Of a stretch of DNA of 64,000 nt, positions 46,790 through 55,550 are shown piece by piece. The position numbers and the translations under genes were made by a program. Numbering within the stretch: position 1 is the first letter of the stretch; each line of letters starts with the position of its first letter. The stretch comes from Rahnella laticis. Its GTDB lineage: Bacteria; Pseudomonadota; Gammaproteobacteria; Enterobacterales; Enterobacteriaceae. Below the pieces are notes generated by a model. The model ran no database searches and had not been told where the DNA came from. It worked only from the letters and a program-made list of their open reading frames with translations. The stretch is taken from positions 186,001 through 250,000 of the forward strand of contig NZ_JADOBI010000007.1 in NCBI RefSeq assembly GCF_015644585.1, written 5' to 3'.

Positions 46790-48034
46790 ATGAATGACGA
46801 ATATCAGCATTCTGTGTCTGATGGAGCCCGACCTTCTCCGGCGCAGACGGGTGACGATATTGCCGCGCTGGAGCGCGAGGCCCGTACAAAGCGTGAAGCG
46901 GCACTTCTCACAGAGCAGGACGATGAAGAGAACAACTCGCTACAACCCACCGTCAACAAACTGAAAAAGCGCAGGCGCGGGAAAGCCACCGCTTTTCTGG
47001 CGCTCGCCGCCGTTGCGCTGATTGCACTGGCATGGGCAGGCAACTGGGTATACCGCAATCTGCTCTGGCAACCCGGTGAAGAGAAGCGGCAGGATGCTGC
47101 GCCACAGACGAACCGGACCGACTACCGGCAGCGTACCGATCTGGGTACGCAAGATACCGAAGCCGAAGCGTCGGAACCGGCGGAAAACAGCCCGCGCATT
47201 ACGACAGTCTCGGAGCCTGAGGTTCCACCTCAACTTGATAAAGCCCATTTTCTGATTCGTCGCGATAGGTCAGCCGCTGCGACCCAAGCCCCGGTACGGA
47301 CCCGGCAGCAGGAGATGACGCAGGCAACCTCTGACGAGCAACCGTCAGAAACGTCATCCACTGCCCGGCAAAATACCGCCGCGCCACAACCGGAACTCTC
47401 TCCTGCAGCGGTCCGGCGTATTCCTTACAACCCGGACCTGTACGTCCCGGAAAATACCGCCATTCCCTGTTCACTGGATTACCGCTTTGTCTCGGACCGG
47501 GCAGGGAAAATCCGTTGCACGATCGCCGACGATATCTGGAGTGCCAGCGGTAATACGAAACTGATTGAAAAAGGGACCACGGCTTCAGGCGTTTACCAGA
47601 CTGGCGCAGAGACAGGAATGACGCACGGACAGGGCCGCGCCTTTCTCATCATCACAAAACTGCGTACCCGCCAGCCCCCTTACCTTGATATTCCGCTGGT
47701 CGATACCCGTGCTGCCGGAGAACTGGGCGAGGCTGGCGTTGACGGCTGGATCGACACGCATTTCAGAGAGCGATTCGGTGGCGCATTACTGGTTGGTATG
47801 ATCCCTGATATTGGTGCATGGGCATCCAACAGTGCTGGTCAGAAAGATCGAAACACGGACTATACCGAAAACAGCCGTCAGGCCATGGCGGATATGGCAC
47901 GTACCACGCTGGAAAACAGCATCAATATCCCACCGACCCTCGACAAAAATCAGGGGGAGATCATCAATCTGATCACCGGACAGGATATTGATTTCTCCGG
48001 CATCTATACGCTGAGGATGAAAAATGACCGCTAA
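46790..48034 (+). CDS. virB10: VirB10-like core complex protein
   Basis: 414 residues from ATG 46790; another in-frame ATG at 46784 is only two bases from the GGAG. Layout: charged cytoplasmic part, membrane helix about 66-84 (FLALAAVALIALAWAGNWVY), a long disordered Pro/Gln/Thr-rich periplasmic linker (about 95-205), and the VirB10 beta-barrel domain (IPCSLDYRFVSDRAGKIRC; GTTASGVYQTGAETGMTHGQ). VirB10 spans both membranes and senses energy from the ATPases. Its end overlaps virB11 by 11 bases. Confidence 0.93.
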   Translation: MNDEYQHSVSDGARPSPAQTGDDIAALEREARTKREAALLTEQDDEENNSLQPTVNKLKKRRRGKATAFLALAAVALIALAWAGNWVYRNLLWQPGEEKRQDAAPQTNRTDYRQRTDLGTQDTEAEASEPAENSPRITTVSEPEVPPQLDKAHFLIRRDRSAAATQAPVRTRQQEMTQATSDEQPSETSSTARQNTAAPQPELSPAAVRRIPYNPDLYVPENTAIPCSLDYRFVSDRAGKIRCTIADDIWSASGNTKLIEKGTTASGVYQTGAETGMTHGQGRAFLIITKLRTRQPPYLDIPLVDTRAAGELGEAGVDGWIDTHFRERFGGALLVGMIPDIGAWASNSAGQKDRNTDYTENSRQAMADMARTTLENSINIPPTLDKNQGEIINLITGQDIDFSGIYTLRMKNDR

Positions 48035-49049
48035 AAATATCTCCCTGGACCGCTATAAACAGCGTTTTTTTGGTGATTTTCTGGCGCTTCCCGGCCTGAC
48101 GGAGATAGCCGTTAATCGTCCTGGCGAGCTTTTCACCAAAATTAACGGCGTCTGGGAACAACACGCCGCTCCGCTGGATTATGAGGGCTGCTACAACTTC
48201 GCCAGATGCCTGGCGAAGCATCACGGCGACAATATCGAAGATATCAAGCCGGGGCTGTCGGCCACGCTGGAATCCGGTGAGCGCTGTCAGATCATCGTGC
48301 CCCCGGCCTGCGAGCGTGACACCGTGTCCATCACGCTGCGTAAGCCTTCACAGGTACAAATCCCGCATCAGGACTATATCGACGCCGGGTTTTATAGCCG
48401 GGTAACGGGGACGGAAAAAACGCAGACGCACGATCAGGAATTACTAGCCCTGTATAACGCAAAAGATATTCCGCTCTTTATGGAAAAATGCATGGAGTAC
48501 GGTAAAACCATTGCGGTGGCAGGGGAAACCAGTACCGGGAAAACCACCTATATGAAGATGCTGATTAGTTATATTCCCCGCAGCCTGCGTGTCACGACCA
48601 TTGAAGATAACCCGGAAATCACCTTTTTTATTCATAAAAACTACGTCCACCTTTTTTATCCGTCAGAATCGGCAGATGAAAAAGGGTCAATGGTGACGCC
48701 CGCCAACCTGCTGCGCTGGAATTACCGCATGAATCCCGACCGCATACTATTAACCGAAGTGCGCGGCGGTGAGGCCTGGGATTTTCTCAAAATAACCGGC
48801 TCCGGCCATGAGGGCAGTATGACCTCTGTCCATGCCGGTTCAGCCATGGAAGCGGTAGATGGGTTTATTACCCGCTGTTATGAAAACCCGCAATGCGCCC
48901 GGCTGCCTTACACCTTTATGTTACGCAAGGTACTGGACAGTCTGGACGTTATCGTGAGTATCGACCTGGACGGTAATGTGCGCCGGATGAATGATATTTA
49001 TTTCCGGCCACTGCACCGCAGCGCCTTTTTTGAGGAGATGAAAGCATGA
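48024..49049 (+). CDS. virB11: VirB11-like ATPase
   Basis: 341 residues. Hexameric traffic ATPase that switches the system between pilus building and DNA transfer. Walker A VAGETSTGKTTYMKML near residue 167, the Asp/Glu box TTIEDNPEI, and the Walker B/His boxes PDRILLTEVRGGEAW and GHEGSMTSVHAGS are all present. Translationally coupled to virB10 and to the following lipoprotein gene. Confidence 0.94.
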   Translation: MTAKNISLDRYKQRFFGDFLALPGLTEIAVNRPGELFTKINGVWEQHAAPLDYEGCYNFARCLAKHHGDNIEDIKPGLSATLESGERCQIIVPPACERDTVSITLRKPSQVQIPHQDYIDAGFYSRVTGTEKTQTHDQELLALYNAKDIPLFMEKCMEYGKTIAVAGETSTGKTTYMKMLISYIPRSLRVTTIEDNPEITFFIHKNYVHLFYPSESADEKGSMVTPANLLRWNYRMNPDRILLTEVRGGEAWDFLKITGSGHEGSMTSVHAGSAMEAVDGFITRCYENPQCARLPYTFMLRKVLDSLDVIVSIDLDGNVRRMNDIYFRPLHRSAFFEEMKA

Positions 49050-49444
49050 TGAAGGTTATCAGTATGCTGCTATTTTCGCTGGTACTTTCCGGCTGTTCTT
49101 CACCCTTGCCACCGGTTCCTGTTGAATGGGATAAACCGGGCCAGTCAGTCAATACCGGTTTACCGCAATGGCGAGACAACCCGGTTATTATCCCTTCTCC
49201 GGTGGTAAAAGATAAATGGTTATTAACCATTCACGCACGGAATTTTAATGAGACACTCTGGACGCCCGCCGTATTTTACGCGGTCGCCCACTCTGCGCGT
49301 ATTGTTGTTGCTACACCATCAGGCGCAGAATTCTTTACTGCAAAAAAATGGCTGCGCCGGTATGGCGCAAAAGGCGTTATTGCATATCAGTCGGTCTCTG
49401 GTTGCCTGACATGCAGCGACACCCGAATTTATTTCTCACATTAA
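49046..49444 (+). CDS. Cag12-like conjugation lipoprotein
   Basis: 132 residues. Lipobox LSGC (Cys 17) after MMKVISMLLFSLV, then PPVPVEWDKPGQSVN and a small domain ending SVSGCLTCSDTRIYFSH. Outer-membrane lipoproteins with this W-D-K-P opening are annotated as Cag12-family in related elements (from memory, moderate certainty). Its ATG overlaps the virB11 stop, so it is part of the operon. Role in channel assembly is likely but not shown. Confidence 0.65.
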   Translation: MMKVISMLLFSLVLSGCSSPLPPVPVEWDKPGQSVNTGLPQWRDNPVIIPSPVVKDKWLLTIHARNFNETLWTPAVFYAVAHSARIVVATPSGAEFFTAKKWLRRYGAKGVIAYQSVSGCLTCSDTRIYFSH

Positions 49445-49488
49445 ATACTCCCGCCCTCTGAAATTCACCTTACTGTAAGGTATTAACC

Positions 49489-49791
49489 ATGAAATATTCC
49501 GCTATTGTGGCGGCAGTGCTGTGCATTGCTGCCGGGATGCCTGTTTATTCTTTCGCTGCTGACCCGTGCGAAGTGGTGCTTTGTATGTACGGGAAAACAA
49601 CCGGAAACAGTGGCGGGAGGGAATGTCGTTCCGCTGAACGAGCCTTCTTTAATATCGTCAAAAAGAACCGGCACGGATTTTTACCCTACCACACCCTGAA
49701 TTCCAGAAAAGTTTTCCTGGGGGAATGCGCCAGTGCTGATCCGGAAGCGGTGAATAAAATTCTGTCCAGCTTTGGCAGGGTCAGAGGGTAA
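49489..49791 (+). CDS. TrbM/KikA/MpfK-family conjugation protein
   Basis: 100 residues. Signal peptide (AIVAAVLCIAAGMPVYSFAA) and the family motif DPCEVVLCMYGKTTGNSGGR, then CRSAERAFFNIVKKNRHGFL and FLGECASADPEAVNKIL. Proteins of the TrbM/KikA/MpfK group are small periplasmic parts of conjugation systems. Four cysteines suggest disulfides. TAAGG lies upstream of ATG 49489. Confidence 0.85.
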   Translation: MKYSAIVAAVLCIAAGMPVYSFAADPCEVVLCMYGKTTGNSGGRECRSAERAFFNIVKKNRHGFLPYHTLNSRKVFLGECASADPEAVNKILSSFGRVRG

Positions 49792-49840
49792 TAACCCCCT
49801 GACCACTATGTTAATACACTTCCCGTATGGAGAAATAAAA

Positions 49841-50146
49841 GTGGATAAAGCAAACCTGTTTATTTCCAACATCCATTCAATGCATCAGGACAGAATATCG
49901 ATCACGTGTATCTATGATTCTCTGTCAAAAGAAGCCTGCCTGGGATGCGGGCTTTATTATGAGATATATGAAAGCCGGTTCATCGGTTTATTGCGACATC
50001 ATCTCTCACAGCTTAATGAGCCGGACGCAGAGAAGCTCAGACAATATGCCGAAAGTCAGGGCACGAAGGTCGATGATGAAGCGTACCGTGCGGCATTAAA
50101 CGCTGAACAGGAATGCCGGACGGAAATAACCCGCGAACAAATGTGA
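49841..50146 (+). CDS. Hypothetical ICE protein
   Basis: 101 residues if started at GTG 49841, which has GGAG eight bases upstream; ATG 49808 in the same frame has no ribosome site. I do not recognise the family. It has a Cys-containing part (EACLGCGLYYEIYESRFIGL) and a charged C-terminal helix (DAEKLRQYAESQGTKVDDEA). It follows the mpfK-like gene closely, so it may be the last gene of the virB operon. Confidence 0.6.
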   Translation: MDKANLFISNIHSMHQDRISITCIYDSLSKEACLGCGLYYEIYESRFIGLLRHHLSQLNEPDAEKLRQYAESQGTKVDDEAYRAALNAEQECRTEITREQM

Positions 50147-50923
50147 ATCACAGACATTAATAATATATCGAACGACGCCACAGACTGACAGACGACGGGT
50201 TTCAGGCGTGCTTATTTCAGGCTTCAATTTCGGAGAAATTGTTAAGCCGTAAAATAAGTACGTGGCGCGCGGACAGAAAATTCAATTCCGGAGGAATTGT
50301 TAATTTTCAGGCACCGCACCCACCTGCGAACATTCGCCCGGAGCGAATTGAGCAGGCCGGGGGGAGCCGAATAAATTTCGCCGCCCCAGCGAGCGAAAAG
50401 CTGTCGCCCACGACAGCGGTTTATTTGGGGGGCTGGCCCCGCACACCGTCAAGCCAGGTAATATTTCACGCCCCAGCGGGGAATATTGCCGATCAGGCGC
50501 GACCAACCCCTTTAAAGCAGCGTTCCCGTTTTTTGGAGCTTGCGAGAAAAAACAGGCGAAACGCGCGTCTTAAAGGGGTTGGTCGCGCGTAGCGTGCGAC
50601 GGTGTGCCGCCCTTGACCCTGGGGGCTTTGACGCAGCGTTCAGCGAAGACACTGCCCCCATGTTTCCGGCTGTCAGGGCGTCCAGCCAGGACAAAGGAAA
50701 CACGCCGTTGCCCGTCATGCGGGCGTTTCAGGGACTGACGACCACCGGTCGACAGACTTCTGAAAGCGTGGATAACGGGCATGAGCGCCACAGGCGTTCA
50801 GTGCTTTTCGTCCTTTTATGGGCGTCACCGGTGGGCGTCGCGCAGGGACGTGGGGTATCACGTCCATCGGTGACGCCCATGTGGTGCGCCCGTCACACCG
50901 AAATCAGACCGGAGATCACTGCA
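50147..50923. other. Hairpin-rich non-coding region, probable oriT and leader of the mobilisation genes
   Basis: 777 bp without a credible gene; a frame is open through part of it but shows no family and no ribosome site. It contains: two hairpins with GGA triloops (50225-50241, 50283-50299) and a degenerate third copy near 50337-50350; a perfect 19-bp inverted repeat GCGCGACCAACCCCTTTAA (50497-50515 with 50570-50588) around an inner GTTTTTT/AAAAAAC hairpin; and nested repeats at 50818-50880 (ATGGGCGTCACCG/CGGTGACGCCCAT outside GGACGTG/CACGTCC). Lying just before the coupling protein and relaxase genes, it is the best oriT candidate in the window. Confidence 0.6.
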
Positions 50924-52660
50924 ATGGGAACTCATCTGATGCAAAGGCTGAATGCCTTTTCGGATGCCTTTTCTGTTTTTCTGCTCTGGCTGCAACACAA
51001 CCCGGTCATATTATCCATATTTGCCGGGCTGACGCTGCCCTTTATCTTTCATCTGCCACGCGAAGAACGAAAAAACGCTCCCTTCTGGTTAAAGTCGGTG
51101 GCGTGCGTGTCTATCTTCTTCTTTATATCCGGTACGCTGTTGCCGCTGACCATTCAGGGGCTGAGTTTTTTCTTTACAGTGCTAGATAATGACATTCTGC
51201 TCAGATTATCACTCTGGATACTGACGGTCGGATTTACGCTGGCCGGTCTGGCTTTTCATATTACTGCCCGAAGGCTGCTGACCGGGGAAATCGACAGTTT
51301 AAAACACCGGATGATTAAAAAAAGCAAACTGGAAAGAAATGTCCGAACGGATGTTCGTGAAGTCAGGGACATGTTACCAGACAGTATTTCGTATAATCCG
51401 CTGGATTATATTGACCTGAATAACGGTATTTTTATTGGGCTGGATAAAGACGACCAGCCGCAATATATCACCACCTACGAATTTCAGACCCAGCACGCCG
51501 ACCTCATCGGCACCACCGGAGCAGGTAAAGGCGTCAGCGCCTGTGTTTTACTTTATCAGGCAATACTTTCTGGTGAAGGGGTATTTGTTGAAGATCCGAA
51601 AAATGATGAGTGGGCCCCGCATGTATTGCGTGAAGCCTGCCAGAAAGCGGGAAAACCGTTTGTCCTCATTAACCTGAATGACCTTCATTTCCAGCTTGAT
51701 TTACTGGCTGATATTTCTCATGAACAACTGGAGGAGTTGTTTAATGCCGGTTTCAGTCTGGGGAAAAAAGGTGAAGGCGCTGACTTTTATCGTATAGCCG
51801 ACCGACGGGCCGCCAGAAACACGGCAGCTATTTATGAAAAAGGCATGACGTTACGCGACTTATTTCACACTGACTTTGTCAAATCTCTCAGTGAAGATGT
51901 GCCTGCTTTTTATGGCGAACTGGAGGAAATCGCCCTGGTTAATTCCATTAACGCCCGCAACGGATTTTCATTAAAAACAATATTTGATGAAGGTGGGTGC
52001 TGTTACATCATCGGTTCAATGCGTAATCAGAAAATCATCTCAGCACAACGCATGATTTTAACCCATCTGATCCAGATAGCCGAAACGCGGGACCGGATAA
52101 AAGGGAAGCCCCGGCCCATCGCTATTTTCCTGGATGAACTCAAATATCACCTTTCCCGCCCGGCGCTTGAGGGACTTGGCGCAGCCAGGGACAAAGGTGT
52201 GCATATCATCATGGCGCATCAGTCGGTGAAAGATTTATATGACTGTCCGGCAGATCTGGAGGGGGATGCCGTCGCCGGTTCGGTTATCGAAAACTGTAAA
52301 TTCATGCTGGTTTATCGCCTTCGCGATCCGGATACCGCCGACTGGGTGGCAAGGATGACCGGCTCTATTCTGGTTGACGATGAGATGAGAAAAGTGAAAA
52401 CGGATATCACCCTGACGGAGAAAATGGAAACCGACCGGATGATCCGCCAGGCTGAACGCTATTATATCGACAGTAATATGCTGCTTAATCTGCCGAAATT
52501 TGTTGGTTTTGTATTTACCCAGAATGATCTGGCGAAGGCGACAAAGCTTTTTCACATACCGGCGAAAAAGCAACATATCGACCTGCTGTCATTTGAGCAT
52601 AAAAACCCGCTGCATACTGAAAAAGACAATCAGGTTCACAAACCTTCCATTAATCTGTGA
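50924..52660 (+). CDS. Type IV coupling protein (VirD4/MobB-like)
   Basis: 578 residues from ATG 50924 (GGAG nine bases upstream); the upstream open frame to 50540 crosses hairpins and is not protein-like. Two or more N-terminal membrane helices (PVILSIFAGLTLPFIFHLP; SVACVSIFFFISGTLLPL; LWILTVGFTLAGLAF) are followed by an ATPase domain with Walker A IGTTGAGKGVSACVLL (near residue 196) and Walker B PIAIFLDELKYHL. Coupling proteins bring the relaxosome to the secretion channel. The next gene, a MOBC relaxase, overlaps its stop (GTGA), as mobB and mobC are paired in CloDF13. Confidence 0.9.
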   Translation: MGTHLMQRLNAFSDAFSVFLLWLQHNPVILSIFAGLTLPFIFHLPREERKNAPFWLKSVACVSIFFFISGTLLPLTIQGLSFFFTVLDNDILLRLSLWILTVGFTLAGLAFHITARRLLTGEIDSLKHRMIKKSKLERNVRTDVREVRDMLPDSISYNPLDYIDLNNGIFIGLDKDDQPQYITTYEFQTQHADLIGTTGAGKGVSACVLLYQAILSGEGVFVEDPKNDEWAPHVLREACQKAGKPFVLINLNDLHFQLDLLADISHEQLEELFNAGFSLGKKGEGADFYRIADRRAARNTAAIYEKGMTLRDLFHTDFVKSLSEDVPAFYGELEEIALVNSINARNGFSLKTIFDEGGCCYIIGSMRNQKIISAQRMILTHLIQIAETRDRIKGKPRPIAIFLDELKYHLSRPALEGLGAARDKGVHIIMAHQSVKDLYDCPADLEGDAVAGSVIENCKFMLVYRLRDPDTADWVARMTGSILVDDEMRKVKTDITLTEKMETDRMIRQAERYYIDSNMLLNLPKFVGFVFTQNDLAKATKLFHIPAKKQHIDLLSFEHKNPLHTEKDNQVHKPSINL

Positions 52661-53421
52661 GGCTGCCCGTGCTTATTCATAACGTTACTGAAAGAAATAA
52701 AGCCGTCAACCGGAGAATAGAGGCACTGCTGAATTTTCTTAAGGAAGAAACATTCTCTGATTTCCAGACATTAAAAAAAGTTGTCGGCTATAAAGGAAAA
52801 CATAACCATGCGATGTATAACCTGCTGAATAAAGCGGTTGCGCTGGGCTTGTTGAGTAAACATGAATATCCGGTACTGACCGGGAAAAAATCATTGTGGG
52901 GAATAACTATGCCGGGACTGGCAAGGGTGGTTAACGCGGATGATCCTGTTTTTCCCGCTTATTTTGAGCCGGGAAAACTCAGGCACTGGACGCTGGAGCA
53001 TCGTCTGTTAAACCAGCGGGTCAGGCTGGCCCTGGAGGAAAAAGGCGGTACAGGCTGGCTAAACGGCGACCGGGGGGCGTTTATGGCGCGATATCCGGGT
53101 GTCCGGCACCGACCGGACGGCATTATTACCTTAAGCAGCGGTGCCATCGTTGCGGTGGAAACAGAGCGCTCGCTGAAAACCCGCGCCCGCTACATCAGCA
53201 TTATTAACAGTCATTTGGCCGCCAGCGACACCGGACGCTGGCACTATGCCATGTATGTAATGCCGGATGATAAAACGAAAGAATCGCTGGTCAGGCTGTT
53301 TGGCAGCATCAGGACAGTGATGAGAAACAGTACTCCCGCTCCGTTTGATGCGAAAAACCGGGAAATGTTTCTCTTCCGTACTCTGGATGAACTGGAACAA
53401 GCATCCACCAACCGCGACTAA
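52657..53421 (+). CDS. mobC: MOBC-family relaxase (CloDF13 MobC-like)
   Basis: 254 residues from GTG 52657. An N-terminal winged-helix-like part (about 20-90) precedes TLEHRLLNQRVRLALEEKGG and a PD-(D/E)XK-type core: RHRPDGIITLSSGAIVAVET with Asp154 and Glu168, ERSLKTRARYISI with Glu170 and Lys174. That set is what I know of MOBC relaxases, which nick oriT with a nuclease-like fold unlike HUH relaxases. No HUH relaxase (three-His motif) is in the window, so this protein most likely initiates transfer. It partners the coupling protein just upstream. Confidence 0.83.
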   Translation: MRLPVLIHNVTERNKAVNRRIEALLNFLKEETFSDFQTLKKVVGYKGKHNHAMYNLLNKAVALGLLSKHEYPVLTGKKSLWGITMPGLARVVNADDPVFPAYFEPGKLRHWTLEHRLLNQRVRLALEEKGGTGWLNGDRGAFMARYPGVRHRPDGIITLSSGAIVAVETERSLKTRARYISIINSHLAASDTGRWHYAMYVMPDDKTKESLVRLFGSIRTVMRNSTPAPFDAKNREMFLFRTLDELEQASTNRD

Positions 53422-53610
53422 AACGCCAGCCCCTATTGTGGATGTACACAGGATAATAGACACCCTGCTATGACTGAAAGGTTACCCAGCCCGACAGACG
53501 TCGAACATCAGCCCTCTCGCGAATTTTTAGACCGCGCTGGACGACAGGGACGCTCAACTGAGCGTATTACCTAGCAAAACCCATGATTTTAAAACAGACA
53601 GGAAAACAAA

Positions 53611-53910
53611 ATGAACAGAAACGCCGACCCGCTTTCGGACGTACTCACTGAAATGTGCGCAAAAGCACTCGTCACATGGATGACTCATTCCGCACAGCAA
53701 GGCATGCCACGCGAAGAACTGCTGATACGCGGCAACGATTTTGTGTATGCCCTCCACGCCAATTTTGTTTTGCTACATGATGTTTTATCAGAAACGATGG
53801 AGGATATTCAGCAACAGAGTCATAAACTCGAAGAAAGCATAGACATTCTGGCGCAGCGTTTACACTCCCTCGGGGCAGAGGCCGATAATATGGTCGCCAG
53901 GATAAAATAA
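53611..53910 (+). CDS. Hypothetical ICE protein with coiled-coil end
   Basis: 99 residues (MNRNADPLSDVLTEMCAKAL; SETMEDIQQQSHKLEESIDI). It is helical, with a heptad-like C-terminal half, and has no recognised domain. It lies 190 bp after mobC. A regulatory or relaxosome accessory role is possible only from position. Confidence 0.6.
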   Translation: MNRNADPLSDVLTEMCAKALVTWMTHSAQQGMPREELLIRGNDFVYALHANFVLLHDVLSETMEDIQQQSHKLEESIDILAQRLHSLGAEADNMVARIK

Positions 53911-53984
53911 TAATCTTTTCTTAACCTGTCCCCCTTCAACCAAAGCCTGACATAGGTCCTCCTGTGGGAGTCACTGACTCTTGC

Positions 53985-54057
53985 TGAAACGCACGCACCC
54001 CAGCAACATAATATTCATCCCGATCTTAGCTGCGCCAGTAGCGTAATCACTGGGGTT
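53985..54057 (-). pseudogene. Fragment of a second ardC gene
   Basis: On the minus strand this reads NPSDYATGAAKIGMNIMLLG then CVRFSKS and a stop. It matches LPSNYTTGVAYSGMNIMLLW near residue 73-92 of the intact ArdC at 54228-55172, also at DNA level (ACTACTGGCG, ATGAATAT, ATGTTGCTG blocks). Only about 25 residues remain, so it is a decayed copy or recombination scar. Confidence 0.7.
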
Positions 54058-54106
54058 AACATTCCTTTTGCGGTATGCGCGGGCTCTTTGCCGCCCGCCC
54101 CCGCAG

Positions 54107-54149
54107 CCTTCGAATTTTCCGGACATAATATGTCCGGAAAATTCGAAGG
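54107..54149. repeat. 43-bp near-perfect palindrome
   Basis: Arms of 21 bp (54107-54127 and 54129-54149) are perfectly complementary around a single A at 54128; core text TCCGGACATA-A-TATGTCCGGA. No T run follows on either strand. It could form a cruciform or a long RNA hairpin. It lies between the ardC fragment and the intact ardC. Confidence 0.85.
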
Positions 54150-54192
54150 GAAATTGAAACACTGGCACTCTCCCTGCCCCGGTATAAGGTTA

Positions 54193-54214
54193 AAGCCGCA
54201 TTCCCTTGCGGCTT
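54193..54214 (-). terminator. Probable terminator of ardC
   Basis: AAGCCGCA/TGCGGCTT stem (54193-54200 with 54207-54214) just after the ardC stop; on the minus strand it is followed by TAACCTTATA, a weak T tract. Confidence 0.6.
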
Positions 54215-54227
54215 CTTATCCTCCTGC

Positions 54228-55172
54228 TCAGACCTTCTCCATCAGATAACGATGCGCTTTCGATGCCGCGCTGGCGGCTTTGAAGATATAACGCTTGTCG
54301 TTTTTCAATGCCTTCAACCAGGAAGCGATATAGCTTTCGTGCTGGACCTCTCCATCAATCCCCAGATCCGCCATCAGGAACGCGCTTCCCAGCTCGGCGA
54401 TCAACTCCTCAAATGCATAATCGGCACTGCCAAATTTCCCTTTCATTTCACGGTTCAGGCGTTTTTTTGCACCGCTCCAGTGCACCAGCTCATGCAGACC
54501 TGTAGCGTAAAAATTAGCGGCATCAGAAAAAAGGTGACGCTCCGGTAGCCAGACCTCATCGTTTGAAGGGCTGAAAAAGGCATTTTGGCCTTTCTCTATG
54601 ATCTTAGCTCCACTGCTACGAAACAGATTTTCGGCCTGCGGCAACGGGTCAAACGCCACTTCCGGGGCAACAGTTTCTGCCGTCAGTGAGAGACCATCAA
54701 TTTGTTCGACGTTAAACACGGTAAAGGTTTTCAGCATCGGGATATGCTCAGTGTCTCCGGCGTCGTTTTCCTTCTCCAGCGTGGTGTAGAAAATCGCAGT
54801 CGTACCGTGCTCACCTTTGCGAACTTGTCCGCCTACTGCCTGCGACTGTTTGTACGTCATCCAGCGGGAATCGCTGAAACCCTGTTTTGACGCACTGCAC
54901 CACAGCAACATGATATTCATGCCGCTGTAGGCCACGCCAGTAGTGTAATTGGATGGCAGACCAGACATACCTGGTACGCGCTGCCACGGGCAGGACCACG
55001 GTTTAACACCCGCTTCAAGTGCAGCAATGATGCTGTCGGTGACGGTCTGATAAATATCAGTTCTGGTTTTAGACAATTTCGTTTTTGAGGAGCCTGACGG
55101 GTCCAGCGGGGATACGCTGGTCGCCGCTGCGGTGTTAGGGGCGCTGGTCTGGGTATGCAGGGAAGTCATCAT
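54228..55172 (-). CDS. ardC: ArdC-like antirestriction protein with zincin metallopeptidase domain
   Basis: 314 residues from ATG 55172 (GGAG eight bases upstream); the frame is open to 55277. The N-terminal ssDNA-binding ArdC domain (about 35-160; TDIYQTVTDSIIAALEAGVK, PWSCPWQ) is joined to a zincin-like domain with HELVH at 227-231 and FEELIAELGSAFLMADLG downstream. ArdC of plasmid pSa shields incoming single-stranded DNA from restriction during conjugation. Transcribed against the conjugation genes, next to mobC, which fits leading-region expression soon after entry. Confidence 0.9.
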   Translation of the reverse strand: MMTSLHTQTSAPNTAAATSVSPLDPSGSSKTKLSKTRTDIYQTVTDSIIAALEAGVKPWSCPWQRVPGMSGLPSNYTTGVAYSGMNIMLLWCSASKQGFSDSRWMTYKQSQAVGGQVRKGEHGTTAIFYTTLEKENDAGDTEHIPMLKTFTVFNVEQIDGLSLTAETVAPEVAFDPLPQAENLFRSSGAKIIEKGQNAFFSPSNDEVWLPERHLFSDAANFYATGLHELVHWSGAKKRLNREMKGKFGSADYAFEELIAELGSAFLMADLGIDGEVQHESYIASWLKALKNDKRYIFKAASAASKAHRYLMEKV

Positions 55173-55392
55173 GGTTTTTTCTCCGTCAGTTGTGTGATAT
55201 TCGTCTTCGTATCGCCTGACGGTTCGCTTTCCCGGCATCGTTCCGGCCAGCAAGGGCGCAGAATGCGTGTACTTCACCCTTGCGGGACGGGTTGTGTTGG
55301 GAAACGATTAACCGGAAGCCGATACAGAAACGAAAAGCACACAGGAGAAAAAAACTTGCCCTTGCATAGCCGAGCGTAGCGCCCCTTACTTC

Positions 55393-55550
55393 GCAGTGGT
55401 GAAAAGCAGACTGGTGGTGTTAAGTCGGAGACTGGCACTGACAGGAACTTCATGTAGGTGTTAGCATGCTTTCCTGCCGGACGAGACGATCCTGCTAACC
55501 TGGGGTGGTTTGTTCTTAAATTGTCTCGTTCCGGCATTAATCACTACCGG
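55393..55550 (+). repeat. Direct repeat, left copy
   Basis: About 158 bp, nearly the same as 59404-59560 (shared blocks include GGCACTGACAGGAACT, CATGTAGGTGTTAGCATG and CTTTCCTGCCGGACGAGACG). It contains an internal inverted pair TGCCGGACGAGAC/GTCTCGTTCCGGCA. The LysR stop codon falls in its last bases, so the repeat edge cuts close to or into that gene. Confidence 0.85.

Noticed and set aside
50540-50923. N-terminal extension of the coupling protein
   Set aside because: The frame passes through the inverted repeats and gives no membrane or ATPase features; ATG 50924 has a GGAG site and is followed at once by the expected membrane helices.
54107-54149. The palindrome as a rho-independent terminator
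   Set aside because: Neither strand has a T run after the stem; a separate stem at 54193-54214 is the better terminator for ardC.
55274-55537. 87-codon minus-strand frame over the left direct repeat
   Set aside because: It is not open in the same way in the right repeat copy and contains no domain, so it is not maintained as a gene.
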